Origin: Gordonibacter massiliensis (ex Traore et al. 2017)
Lineage (GTDB): Bacteria; Actinomycetota; Coriobacteriia; Coriobacteriales; Eggerthellaceae
Reading direction: 5' to 3'
NCBI GenBank assembly: GCA_900170005.1
Contig: LT827128.1
Coordinates: 1,240,001 to 1,304,000 of the forward strand
Length of the DNA stretch: 64,000 nucleotides
Shown here: positions 8,946 through 16,767 of the stretch, in pieces
How positions within the stretch are numbered: position 1 is the first letter of the stretch
Layout: the number at the start of each line of letters is the position of its first letter
Notes under the pieces: generated by a model
The model's database searches: none
Told to the model about the DNA's origin: nothing
The model's input: only the letters and a program-made list of their open reading frames with translations
Position numbers and translations under genes: made by a program

Positions 8946-9373
8946 TGGGAAGCCTTCCTCTCGACGATGAGTTTGACGCTTTCTTGGCCGACGACGCGCA
9001 CGACCGCGCCGACGGGGATAACGGAGCCGTCGGCCGAACGCGCGGCCCAGGTCATGCGGTCGTCCGTCTCGACGCGGCCCGTGAGGCCCTTGTCGTCCAG
9101 CTCCTCGCACACCACGGCCGTGCGTCCGACGACCGTGGGCTCTTCCCGCTTGCCGCGGTCGCGGTACTTCACGAACACGGGGCGCAGGCCCACGAGGCAG
9201 GCCACCGACACGATGAGGAACACGACGATCTGCATGAACAGGTCGGCGCCGAGCAGGTTCGCGGCGAACGCGAAGAGGGCGCCGATGAAGAACCACATGG
9301 TGATGAGGCCGAGCGACGCTATTTCGACGATGCCCATCAGGGCGGCGACTCCCAGCCAGACGAAGGGGCTCAT
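8942..9373 (-). CDS. NfeD-like membrane protein
   Basis: This small protein (143 residues) has two to three hydrophobic segments in the first 75 residues (VWLGVAALMGIVEIASLGLI and onward). A C-terminal OB-fold domain follows, with the family pattern VGRTAVVCEELDDKGLTGRV and GAVVRVVGQE. It is the short NfeD form without the ClpP-like protease domain. It is coupled to the SPFH gene by a 4-base overlap, and the two presumably form one membrane complex. It follows dnaG after about 90 bases. Confidence 0.9.
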   Translation of the reverse strand: MSPFVWLGVAALMGIVEIASLGLITMWFFIGALFAFAANLLGADLFMQIVVFLIVSVACLVGLRPVFVKYRDRGKREEPTVVGRTAVVCEELDDKGLTGRVETDDRMTWAARSADGSVIPVGAVVRVVGQESVKLIVERKASQ

Positions 9374-9463
9374 GGCGGACTCCTTTCTCTCCGTTCGAGT
9401 ATACCATCCGCGCGCCTCAGCCGAAGCGGTGATGCGGGGCCTTGCGGGCAATTTGCGAAGACG

Positions 9464-11377
9464 TTACTCGGAGACGAACGGCTTGTGGGCCAGGCGGCGT
9501 CGGGTCAGGTCCTTCTGCATAGCGGTGACGCTCTGGAACAGCATCTCGTACTCGTCGGCGGGCAGAAGCGACGGGTCGGACAGCTGCGCGCGCAGGGCCG
9601 CCACGGCGTCCTCGGCGTCGCCGATGCCCAGCTCCTCCACCAGGAAGCGCGCCACCTCACGAGGGTCCGCCGAGCCCGCCATCGAGCCCGAGGTGAGGAT
9701 GTTCGGCGCCTGCGGGAGCGTGCGCGCCGCGTCGCTGACGACGCGCGCGGCGGGCGCGGCGGGGTCCTCGGCGAGCGTGGCCAGCATGCTCTGCGCGAGG
9801 GCGGCGTGCGCCGGCTCGTGCCACTGCGTCTGCGCGAGGGCGTCGGCGTGGACGAGGGCGAGATCGGGATGCTGCGCCGCGAGGCTGAGGAACTCGCGCT
9901 CGAAGCGGCGGCGGTTGAGCTCGGGCTGCGACAACCCCGAGCGGCGTGCGGCTCCGCCGGCGTCCCCTGCGACGCCGGCGCCTTCCGCAGCGGGAGGCGT
10001 CGCCGCAGCGCGGCGCGGCTCCTCGCCGGCGTCGGCCTCGCCCGTGCGGCGCGGCGGCTCGAGGCGCGCGAGCTGGTCGAGCACGTCCTGTTCGCGGGCG
10101 CGGCAGCGGCTGGCTATCTGCACGGCGTAGTCCTTGGCCAGAAGCGAGTCCTTGATGGGCGCGAGCACCGAGAGCGCGTCGACGAGCGCGCGCGAGCGCC
10201 CCTCGGCGCTGGTCAGGTCGTGCGCGGCCAAGCGGCGCTCGATGCCGTACTTCAGCAGGGGACGCGCGTCGGCGATGAGCGCGCGCAGCGCGTCGGCCCC
10301 GCGCGCGCCCACGAACTCGGCGGGATCAAGGTTGTCGGGCAGCGTCACGGCGGCCAGCTCCACCTTCGCCCGCCCCGCCTCCGGCGTCATGGAGTCGTCG
10401 ATGAACCCGAGCGCACGGTCGGCGGCGCGCTGGCCCGCCTCGTCGCCGTCGAACAGGTACACGATCTTGTGCTGCGCATGGCGCGACAGCAGCCGGATGT
10501 GGCGCAGCGTGAGGGCTGTGCCGAGCGTGGCCACGGCGTTGGCGATGCCGGCTTCGTGCAGCGCGATGACGTCGGTGTAGCCCTCCACCACCACGGCCAC
10601 GCCCGTGGCCGCCATGGCCGCCTTCGCGTGGTCGAGCCCGTAGAGCACCTGCGACTTGTGGAACACGGGCGTCTCCTGCGAGTTCAGGTACTTCGGCTCC
10701 CCTTTGCCGATGACGCGGCCGCCGAACGCGATGCACTCCCCCTGCGCGTCGTTGATGGGGAAGATCACGCGGTTGAAGAAGCGGTCGCGCAGCTTGCCGC
10801 CGCGATCCTTCATGGCCACGTTCGCCTCGACCATCTCCTCGGCGTTGAACCCCTGCGCCGTCAGGTGCCGCACGAGCTTGCCGTGCCCCGGAGCGAAGCC
10901 CAGCTGCCAGCGCTTCGGCACGTCTCCGCCCAGGCCGCGCCCCGCCAGGTAGCTGCGCGCGGCGGCGGCGTCGGGCTCGGGGTTGCGCATGAGCTGGGTG
11001 TGGTAGAACGCGGCGGTCGCCTCGCACACGGCCTTGAGGCGCGCCTTCTTGCTGTTCGCCACGCCGGGGCGCCCGCCCGTCTCGGCGATGTCGATGTGCG
11101 CGCGCTCGGCCAGCTTGCGCACGGCCTCGGGAAACGAGAGGTCTTCCGTCTTCATGAGGAAGCCGAACACGTCGCCGCCCTCGCCGCAGCCGAAGCAGTG
11201 CCACAGCTGCAGCACCGGGTCGATCTTGAAGGAGGGGGTCTTCTCGTGGTGCAGCGGGCAGCAGCACCAGAAGTCGCGGCCGCGCTGCTTCACGGGCGAG
11301 CGCTCGCCGATGATGGCCACGAGGTCGCTCGCCTCGCGGACCTTCTGGATGTCCTCTTCGCTGATGGTGCCCGCCAT
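9464..11377 (-). CDS. dnaG: DNA primase
   Basis: The primase makes RNA primers at the replication fork. The N-terminal CHC2 zinc-binding domain has the cluster CCPLHHEKTPSF with WHCFGCGEGGDVFGF. The catalytic core contains the Toprim motifs VVEGYTDVIALHEAG and VYLFDGDEAGQRAADRA. The 637-residue length is normal. A low-complexity Ala/Pro-rich linker (about residues 435-475) separates the core from the C-terminal helicase-binding domain. The start at 11377 follows the small membrane-protein gene at 11387 by 9 bases. Confidence 0.96.
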   Translation of the reverse strand: MAGTISEEDIQKVREASDLVAIIGERSPVKQRGRDFWCCCPLHHEKTPSFKIDPVLQLWHCFGCGEGGDVFGFLMKTEDLSFPEAVRKLAERAHIDIAETGGRPGVANSKKARLKAVCEATAAFYHTQLMRNPEPDAAAARSYLAGRGLGGDVPKRWQLGFAPGHGKLVRHLTAQGFNAEEMVEANVAMKDRGGKLRDRFFNRVIFPINDAQGECIAFGGRVIGKGEPKYLNSQETPVFHKSQVLYGLDHAKAAMAATGVAVVVEGYTDVIALHEAGIANAVATLGTALTLRHIRLLSRHAQHKIVYLFDGDEAGQRAADRALGFIDDSMTPEAGRAKVELAAVTLPDNLDPAEFVGARGADALRALIADARPLLKYGIERRLAAHDLTSAEGRSRALVDALSVLAPIKDSLLAKDYAVQIASRCRAREQDVLDQLARLEPPRRTGEADAGEEPRRAAATPPAAEGAGVAGDAGGAARRSGLSQPELNRRRFEREFLSLAAQHPDLALVHADALAQTQWHEPAHAALAQSMLATLAEDPAAPAARVVSDAARTLPQAPNILTSGSMAGSADPREVARFLVEELGIGDAEDAVAALRAQLSDPSLLPADEYEMLFQSVTAMQKDLTRRRLAHKPFVSE

Positions 11378-11386
11378 GAGCCGCCG

Positions 11387-11578
11387 CTACCTCCGCCTGT
11401 TCTGCTTCGCCAGCACGAGGTTCACCAGGAACAGGGCGCCGAACAGGATGGCGGGCACGAACTCGCCGAGCTCCGGCTGGCCCTCGCCCGCGTTCATGTA
11501 CGCGAGCACCAGGCTGCCCGCCATCAAGACGAAGCTCGCCACCGCGATCGCCGCGTACACCCCTTCTCTGTTCCTCAT
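11387..11578 (-). CDS. Small two-helix membrane protein
   Basis: I recognise no family. The 63-residue product has two hydrophobic segments (VYAAIAVASFVLMAGSLVLA and FVPAILFGALFLVNLVLA) and an arginine-rich tail, KQNRRR. The start at 11578 (MRNREGVYAA) is chosen because the upstream extension is basic and unlike a protein. It sits 9 bases before dnaG on the same strand and is probably co-transcribed with it. Confidence 0.6.
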   Translation of the reverse strand: MRNREGVYAAIAVASFVLMAGSLVLAYMNAGEGQPELGEFVPAILFGALFLVNLVLAKQNRRR

Positions 11579-11706
11579 GCGCCGCCTTCCCGATTCGTCG
11601 TTTCGCACAGTATAGCGCAAGCGCGGCCGCGCCGAGCCGCCAAGGAAGCGGCTTGCCAACCGGACGCTTACAGAGCCGTGCAATCCCGGCCGCGGATGCG
11701 CGGCGT

Positions 11707-11715
11707 TGCTATGCT
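11707..11715 (+). promoter_or_regulatory. Extended -10 promoter candidate for the baeRF7-like gene
   Basis: TGC-TATGCT occurs about 60 nt upstream of the start codon at 11777. The -35 is not distinct. Confidence 0.4.
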
Positions 11716-11776
11716 TTCGGTGTTTCACGCCGGCCCGTCAAAGCCGGGGCACGCAAGCGATCACGGAGGTTTTCAC

Positions 11777-12943
11777 ATGGAAGACGCAATCTCGATACTT
11801 ACGGACTTCGACGCGGCCCTTTTCGAGCACGCTGAGCCTCCCTTGGTATCGCTCTACCTGCCCACGCACGGCCGCGCCGGCGCAGAGGAGGACCGCATCG
11901 AGTTCAAGAACCTCGTCGAAGAGGCGCGCGGCAAGCTGGCGCAGGAGTTCGAGCACCGCGAGCACACGGGCCTCGACGCGCGCCTCGACGAGGTTGCCAC
12001 GCGCTTCGAGGAGCTGGCCAGCCCCGCTTCCGGCGGCAGCCTGGCCGTGCTCGCGGGCAACGACCGCACCTATATCTACCGGCCGGGCTACGAGATAGGG
12101 CCCCTCGCGTTCGTCGGCGAGCGGTTCTACGTGCGTCCTTTGCTGAGGAACTTCCAGTTCGGCTCGCGCTACTTCCTGCTGGGGCTGTCGGCCGACCGCT
12201 TCGCCCTCGTGCGCGGCGACTTCGGCTCGCTCGAGCGCGTGGAGCTCCCCGCCGACGTGCTGGATGAGTTCAGCGAGGAGTTCCCCCTCGTGTACGACGG
12301 CCACGAGGGCGCGCTGGACTACTCGTCGCTCGAGAACCACCTGCCTCCCTACCACGGATGGAAGTCGCGCAACGACGTGCGGAAGGAAGAGGCCGGGAAG
12401 TTCTTCCAACACGTGAACAAGGCGGTGACGGACTACCTGGCGGCCGAAACCGGGCTGCCGGTGATCCTGGTGAGCCTGCCCGAGCACCAGACCGCGTTCC
12501 GCCGCATCTCCACGGTGCCGAACCTGCTGGACGAGGGCGTCGAGAAGGACATCGGCGGCATCGACGCGCCCGAGCTGCTGGACGCCGCGAAGGCCGTCAT
12601 CGAGCATGCGCGCGAGGCGCGCGCGGATGCGCTGCTGGAGAAGCTGGGCGACGCCGAGCCGCACGGCGGCGGCTCCACCGACCTCGCGGCCATCGGGCTG
12701 GCGCTCGTGGAGCGCAAGGTGCGCGCGCTGTTCGCAGCCGAGGACGCCTACATCCCCGGCGGCTTCGACGAGGCGACCGGCGAGGTGAGCCTGTTCGAAC
12801 GCGAGCCCCACGGCCGTTTCCAAGGCCCCGAGCTCGCCGACGCCTTCGCGCGCGCCGCGCTCGCCCAAGACGCGGAGGTGTTCGAGCTTCCCGCCGAGAA
12901 GATCCCCGGCGACACCGGCATGGCCGCGCTGTACCGGTACTGA
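11777..12943 (+). CDS. baeRF-type protein (bacterial release-factor-1-like family, probably family 7)
   Basis: The 388-residue protein has the layout of the bacterial homologues of archaeal/eukaryotic release factor 1. The N-terminal segment PLVSLYLPTHGRAGAEEDRI and the following block RPLLRNFQFGSRYFLLGLSA are typical of the baeRF families. A central acidic region and a C-terminal domain with PAEKIPGDTGMAALYRY follow. The family is predicted to act on ribosomes or RNA, but the true role is not established. The ATG at 11777 has a strong GGAGG 7 bases upstream. It stands alone between divergent and co-directional genes, so context adds little. Confidence 0.65.
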   Translation: MEDAISILTDFDAALFEHAEPPLVSLYLPTHGRAGAEEDRIEFKNLVEEARGKLAQEFEHREHTGLDARLDEVATRFEELASPASGGSLAVLAGNDRTYIYRPGYEIGPLAFVGERFYVRPLLRNFQFGSRYFLLGLSADRFALVRGDFGSLERVELPADVLDEFSEEFPLVYDGHEGALDYSSLENHLPPYHGWKSRNDVRKEEAGKFFQHVNKAVTDYLAAETGLPVILVSLPEHQTAFRRISTVPNLLDEGVEKDIGGIDAPELLDAAKAVIEHAREARADALLEKLGDAEPHGGGSTDLAAIGLALVERKVRALFAAEDAYIPGGFDEATGEVSLFEREPHGRFQGPELADAFARAALAQDAEVFELPAEKIPGDTGMAALYRY

Positions 12944-12960
12944 TCGAATCGGCGGCACGC

Positions 12961-13057
12961 GCGCGGGCCCCAACCCGGCAAGCCCGCGCCCCTTGCCGAC
13001 GGGTGTCGCCTGAAACGGTCGGTTTTCCCGCCGAAAGCGACCGTTTCGGGCGACACC
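12961..13057. repeat. Two palindromes downstream of the baeRF7-like gene
   Basis: The first palindrome has 8-bp arms at 12961-12968 and 12982-12989. The second has 20-nt arms at 13002-13021 and 13038-13057 with a single mismatch, which would be a G-U pair in RNA, and a 16-nt loop. No U-tract follows. They could be a factor-dependent terminator or a dispersed palindromic element. Confidence 0.6.
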
Positions 13058-13138
13058 TTGCCGGCAAGGCACGCTACAATGTCCTCGACACCCACGACGC
13101 GCGCCGCCGCGGCGGCGCCTTCTTCGCAGAGGACGATT

Positions 13139-14383
13139 ATGGAACGCAGGAGCATACCCTATCTCACGCTCGATCCCGAGATCGAGGCCGCCATCCGGGC
13201 CGATCGCGCGGCCGGGCGCATGCACCCGCACGCCTTCGACGACGCGAACGTCACCCGGCGCGAGGCGAAGCCCCACGACGAGGCCACGCTCGCCCGGCCC
13301 GCGTTCGCGCGCGACATCGAGAAGATCCTGAACGTGCCCGCCTACAACCGCTACGCCGACAAGACGCAGGTGTTCTCCTTCGTGGAGAACGACGACATCT
13401 GCCGGCGCGGCCTGCACGTGCAGCTGGTGAGCCGCGTCGCGCGCGGCATCGGCTCGCTTCTGGGGTTGAACTGCGAGCTCATCGAGGCCATCGCGCTCGG
13501 GCACGACGTGGGCCACACGCCGTTCGGACATGCGGGCGAGCGCTACCTGTCGCAGTGCTACCACGAGCGCACGGGGCGCTACTTCAACCACAACGTGCAC
13601 TCCGTGCGCGTGCTCGACCGGCTGTACCGCCGCAACATCAGCCTGCAGACGCTCGACGGCGTGCTCTGCCACAACGGGGAGTTCGCCCAGCAGGTGCTGC
13701 GCGTGGGCGGCACGGCCGACTTCGCCGCGCTCGACGGCCTGGTGGAGGCGTGCACGGCCGACGAGCGCGCCATCAAGCGCCTGCGCCCCTCCACGCTCGA
13801 AGGTTGCGTCGTGCGCGTGGCGGACATGATCGCCTACGTGGGCAAGGACCGCTACGACGCCATCGACATGGGCGTGGTGCCGTCGCTCGACGTGTTCGAC
13901 TCCGACGTCATCGGCCGCGACAACGCGCGCATCATCAACAACCTCACGGTGGACATCGTGAACAACAGCTACGGCACCGACCGCATCGCCCTGAGCGAGG
14001 CCGTGTTCCAAGACCTCAAGCGGGCGAAGCGCCAGAACTACGAGCTCATCTACAGCCGAGAGGGCTTCGCGAACGGCGCGGGCAACGTGGTGGAGGAGAT
14101 GTTCGAGGAGCTGTACGCCCGCCTGCTCGACGACCTCGAGCGCGGCGACGAGCGCTCGCCCGTGTTCAGGCACCATGTATCGAACCTGGCCGCGCGGTCG
14201 CTGTCCGTCAAGCCCGCCGACTACCTGGCCGGCGAGCCGAACCAGATCGTCGTGGACTACCTGGCGTCCATGACCGACAGCTACTTCATGGCGCTGTACG
14301 CGCACCTGTTCCCGCGCAGCGGCCGGCGCGTCTTCGCGCGCGGCTACTGCGCCGACTTGGAGGAGGAGGGCCGCGCCCGATGA
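13139..14383 (+). CDS. HD-domain dGTP triphosphohydrolase-like protein
   Basis: The HD metal-binding pattern is present: an H in the block DDICRRGLHVQLVSRVARGI, then IALGHDVGHTPFGHAGERYL with the HD pair, and a later D in VVRVADMIAYVGKDRYDAID. This matches the Dgt/SAMHD1-like superfamily, which hydrolyses dNTPs. The 414-residue length is in range for the shorter dGTPase-like branch. I chose ATG 13139 (MERRSIPYLTLDPEIEAAI) over an upstream start that lies in low-complexity sequence; AGAGG precedes it. The stop overlaps the next gene by 4 bases. Substrate preference cannot be read from sequence. Confidence 0.85.
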   Translation: MERRSIPYLTLDPEIEAAIRADRAAGRMHPHAFDDANVTRREAKPHDEATLARPAFARDIEKILNVPAYNRYADKTQVFSFVENDDICRRGLHVQLVSRVARGIGSLLGLNCELIEAIALGHDVGHTPFGHAGERYLSQCYHERTGRYFNHNVHSVRVLDRLYRRNISLQTLDGVLCHNGEFAQQVLRVGGTADFAALDGLVEACTADERAIKRLRPSTLEGCVVRVADMIAYVGKDRYDAIDMGVVPSLDVFDSDVIGRDNARIINNLTVDIVNNSYGTDRIALSEAVFQDLKRAKRQNYELIYSREGFANGAGNVVEEMFEELYARLLDDLERGDERSPVFRHHVSNLAARSLSVKPADYLAGEPNQIVVDYLASMTDSYFMALYAHLFPRSGRRVFARGYCADLEEEGRAR

Positions 14384-14925
14384 AGCTGCTCGTCGCATCC
14401 GACCTCCACGGCGCGGCGCCCGCCGTGCGCGCGCTCGCGGCGCGCGTCGAGGCCGAGGCCCCCGACCGCGTGATCCTGCTGGGCGACCTGTTGTACCACG
14501 GGCCCCGCAACGATCTGCCGCACGGCTACGCGCCCAAGGAGGTGGCCCCTATCCTGAACGGCTGGGCGGGGCGCGTCACGGCGGTGCGCGGCAACTGCGA
14601 CGCCGAGGTGGACCAGATGGTGCTGGACTTCCCCTGCATGGCCGACTACGCCCTGGTGGAGGTCGACGGGCACGCGCTCTACCTCACCCACGGCCACGTG
14701 GCGCGCATGACGCCCGACGACCCGCCCCCGCTCTCCCCCGGCGACGCGTACCTTTCGGGCCACACCCACGTGAAAACGCTCGAAGCGCGCGACGGCGTGC
14801 TGTTCGTCAACCCCGGCAGCACGTCCATCCCCAAGGACGGCTCGGCGAGCTACGCCGTGTACGAGCGCGGCGCGTTCGCCCTCAAGTCGCTTTCCGGGGA
14901 AACGCTCGCCGAAGGCGGCTGGTAG
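14380..14925 (+). CDS. yfcE: YfcE/MJ0936-family metallophosphoesterase
   Basis: A compact calcineurin-like phosphodiesterase (181 residues) with all metal-ligand motifs: SDLHG, GDLLYHGPRN, RGNCDAEVD, LTHGH and GHTHV, plus NPGSTSIPKD near the end. The family hydrolyses phosphodiesters in vitro; the natural substrate is unclear. It is translationally coupled to the dGTPase-like gene by an ATGA overlap, which suggests related nucleotide turnover. Confidence 0.9.
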   Translation: MKLLVASDLHGAAPAVRALAARVEAEAPDRVILLGDLLYHGPRNDLPHGYAPKEVAPILNGWAGRVTAVRGNCDAEVDQMVLDFPCMADYALVEVDGHALYLTHGHVARMTPDDPPPLSPGDAYLSGHTHVKTLEARDGVLFVNPGSTSIPKDGSASYAVYERGAFALKSLSGETLAEGGW

Positions 14926-14983
14926 GCGCCTTCGGCCTCGCTGGGAAATTTTCCGACGTTTTCGTCACACGCGCGGACCTTCG

Positions 14984-15015
14984 CTTGTCCAATGCATGAG
15001 AGGGCATCGGACAAG
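14984..15015 (+). other. Leader hairpin of the sigma-factor gene
   Basis: CTTGTCC at 14984-14990 pairs with GGACAAG at 15009-15015, and an inner ATGC/GCAT pair extends the stem. It lies 80 bases upstream of the sigma-factor start. A GGAAA...CGTCA pair just upstream (about 14944-14967) resembles an ECF promoter, but its spacing is shorter than usual. Confidence 0.4.
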
Positions 15016-15094
15016 CCCCATGCGGAACGGCCGGAGAAGGCCTGCGCGCGCCCGATGCCCGCGAACGGCCGACGAAGAAGGAGAAGAGGACCGC

Positions 15095-15967
15095 ATGACC
15101 GACGAGAACGCATTGATCGACGCCGCGCTCGCAGGGGACGAGAAAGCCCTGGGCGAGCTGCTGGCAAGCGTGCAGGACCAGGTGTTCAACCTGGCGCTGC
15201 GCATGCTGGGCACCGTGCCCGACGCCGAGGACGCCACGCAGGAGGTGCTGGTGAAGGCGTGCACGCGCCTGTCCGGGTTCCGCCGCGAGAGCACGTTTTC
15301 CACCTGGGCGTTCCGCATCGCGCTCAACCACCTGGCCACGTACCGCAAAGGGCTGTTCGCCGAGCGCCCCGTGAGCTTCGACGTGTACGGCGAGGACATC
15401 GCCTCCGGGCGCGAGCGCGACGTGCCCGACCTGTCCGGCGGCGCGGACCGCGGCCTGTTGGAGCGCGAGCTGAAGGTGTCGTGCATGCACGGCATGCTGC
15501 AGTGCCTGGACGTGGAGGGGCGCAGCGCGTTCGTGCTGGGCACCATGTTCAAGATGGACAGCCGCGCGGCCGCCGACGCGCTCGGCATCACGCCCGAGGC
15601 GTACCGGCAGCGGCTCTCGCGCGCGCGGGCGCGCATGGCCGCGTTCTTGACCACGTACTGCGAGGCGGCCGGGGGCTCCTGCCGCTGCGCCCGGCGCGTG
15701 GACTACGCCATCGCCACGCACCGCATCGATCCCGCCCGTCCCGGCTGGCAGGCGCTCGAAACGCTCGCGGACGACCCGACGGGCGCGCAGGGCGCCGAAG
15801 CCGACGCCGGCCCTTCCGTCGAGGAGCGAGCCGACGCCATGGAGGCGCTCGACGACGCGTCGGGCGTGTTCGCGTCGCTGCCGCGCTACCGCTGCCCCGC
15901 CGACGCGGCCGCGTTCGCCCGCAACCTCGTGGCATCCGACGTGTTCGCGCGGGCGGTGTCCGAATGA
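15095..15967 (+). CDS. ECF-type RNA polymerase sigma factor with a C-terminal extension
   Basis: Region 2 (ALGELLASVQDQVFNLALRM, then DAEDATQEVLVKACTRLSGF and TFSTWAFRIALNHLATYRKG) and region 4 (SRAAADALGITPEAYRQRLS) are clear in the first 190 residues. The C-terminal 100 residues include a small cysteine cluster, GGSCRCARRVDYAI, and an alanine-rich tail. The total, 290 residues, is longer than a minimal ECF factor. No anti-sigma gene is adjacent, so regulation may go through the extension. ATG 15095 follows AAGGAGAAGAGGA, a strong ribosome site. Confidence 0.85.
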   Translation: MTDENALIDAALAGDEKALGELLASVQDQVFNLALRMLGTVPDAEDATQEVLVKACTRLSGFRRESTFSTWAFRIALNHLATYRKGLFAERPVSFDVYGEDIASGRERDVPDLSGGADRGLLERELKVSCMHGMLQCLDVEGRSAFVLGTMFKMDSRAAADALGITPEAYRQRLSRARARMAAFLTTYCEAAGGSCRCARRVDYAIATHRIDPARPGWQALETLADDPTGAQGAEADAGPSVEERADAMEALDDASGVFASLPRYRCPADAAAFARNLVASDVFARAVSE

Positions 15968-16043
15968 CGGCCGCGCAGGGTGCCGGGGCTGGCGCTGATA
16001 CACAACTGACGATGAAGAAGAAACGCAGAGGGGAGAGATAAGT

Positions 16044-16134
16044 CGCGCGGGCTCGCTCCCTCTTCGTGTCGGCGAACCAGGCGCGGTCGTTGTGCGCCTG
16101 GTTCGCCGACACGAAGAGGGAGCGAGCCCGCGCG
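16044..16134. repeat. 41-bp perfect inverted repeat over the DUF2461 start
   Basis: Arms 16044-16084 and 16094-16134 are perfectly complementary with a 9-nt spacer (GGTCGTTGT). The right arm is coding sequence of the DUF2461 gene; the left arm contains its only in-frame start codon. No typical terminator U-tract is present. Confidence 0.95.
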
Positions 16135-16710
16135 CTCGCGTCCTTCGACGCCCTGGTGGCCGAGGTGCAGGGCCTCGCGGGCGCGTTCGACCCGGCCGTG
16201 CTGGGCCACGATCCGAAGAAGCTCGCGTTCAAGCTCACCCGCGACACGCGCTTCTCGAACGACAAGTCGCCCTACAACCCGTCGCTGCGCGCCCACGTGG
16301 GCCCGGCGGGCAAGCTGCCCGTGCCCGTGGGCTACTACCTCATGGTCAAGCCGGGCGGGCGCTCGTTTCTGGGAGGCGGGCTGTTCGCCGCGATGTTCAA
16401 GGACGCCACCGAGCGCGTGAGGCGCGCCATCGCCGCGAACGGCAGCGAATGGGAGCGGATCGTGGCCGGCCTCGCGCCGTTGCAGGTGGAGGGCGAGGCC
16501 CTCAAGCGCGTGCCGCAGGGCTTCGACGCGGCGCATCCGCAGGCCGCGTGGCTGAAGTTCAAGAGCTGGTACGTGGAGCTGCCCGTGTCCGACGAGGACG
16601 TGGCCGCGCCCGGCTTCGCGGCGCAAGCCGCTCGGGAGTTCGAGCGCATGAAGCCGCTGAACGACTTCCTCAACCGGGCGCTCGAGGGCTTCCAGATGCC
16701 TGCGCGCTGA
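16066..16710 (+). CDS. DUF2461 protein with a rearranged 5' end
   Basis: The body matches the DUF2461/TIGR02453 family: AWFADTKRERA, then KLAFKLTRDTRFSNDKSPYN, PVGYYLMVKPGG and FLGGGLF. The biochemical function of the family is unknown. The N-terminus is abnormal. Family members usually read N-N/D-R-x-W-F just before the conserved tryptophan, but here the residues are RSLCAWF. The opposite-strand reading of the same segment gives HNDRAWF, the family-typical version. The GTG at 16066 has no ribosome site close by; the nearest purine-rich site is about 30 bases upstream. The usual 10-20 N-terminal residues appear to be missing. It may be a recently damaged gene. Confidence 0.7.
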   Translation: MSANQARSLCAWFADTKRERARALASFDALVAEVQGLAGAFDPAVLGHDPKKLAFKLTRDTRFSNDKSPYNPSLRAHVGPAGKLPVPVGYYLMVKPGGRSFLGGGLFAAMFKDATERVRRAIAANGSEWERIVAGLAPLQVEGEALKRVPQGFDAAHPQAAWLKFKSWYVELPVSDEDVAAPGFAAQAAREFERMKPLNDFLNRALEGFQMPAR

Positions 16711-16718
16711 CGGCCCGT

Positions 16719-16751
16719 CCGGGTGCGGAAGCGGACCGCTTCCGCACCCGG
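16719..16751. terminator. Bidirectional palindrome between convergent genes
   Basis: Arms of 16 bp (16719-16734 and 16736-16751) lie between the ends of the DUF2461 gene and the convergent GGDEF gene. No clear U-tract is present on either strand, so the terminator role is inferred from position and stability. Confidence 0.6.
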
Positions 16752-16767
16752 GCCGGAGCCGGCGTCC

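Noticed and set aside
8945-11776. A very long plus-strand open frame opposite dnaG and running into the baeRF7-like gene
   Set aside because: It is the high-GC antisense shadow of dnaG; it is rich in Arg, Ala and His, has no family resemblance, and only its last third (from 11777) is a real gene.
16012-16041. Nine-residue basic peptide MKKKRRGER before the DUF2461 gene
   Set aside because: It has no ribosome site and lies in the disturbed region; chance is the simplest explanation.
15588-16265. Minus-strand frame across the DUF2461 inverted repeat as a real gene
   Set aside because: Only the part within the inverted repeat resembles DUF2461; the rest is antisense to the sigma-factor gene and to DUF2461 itself.
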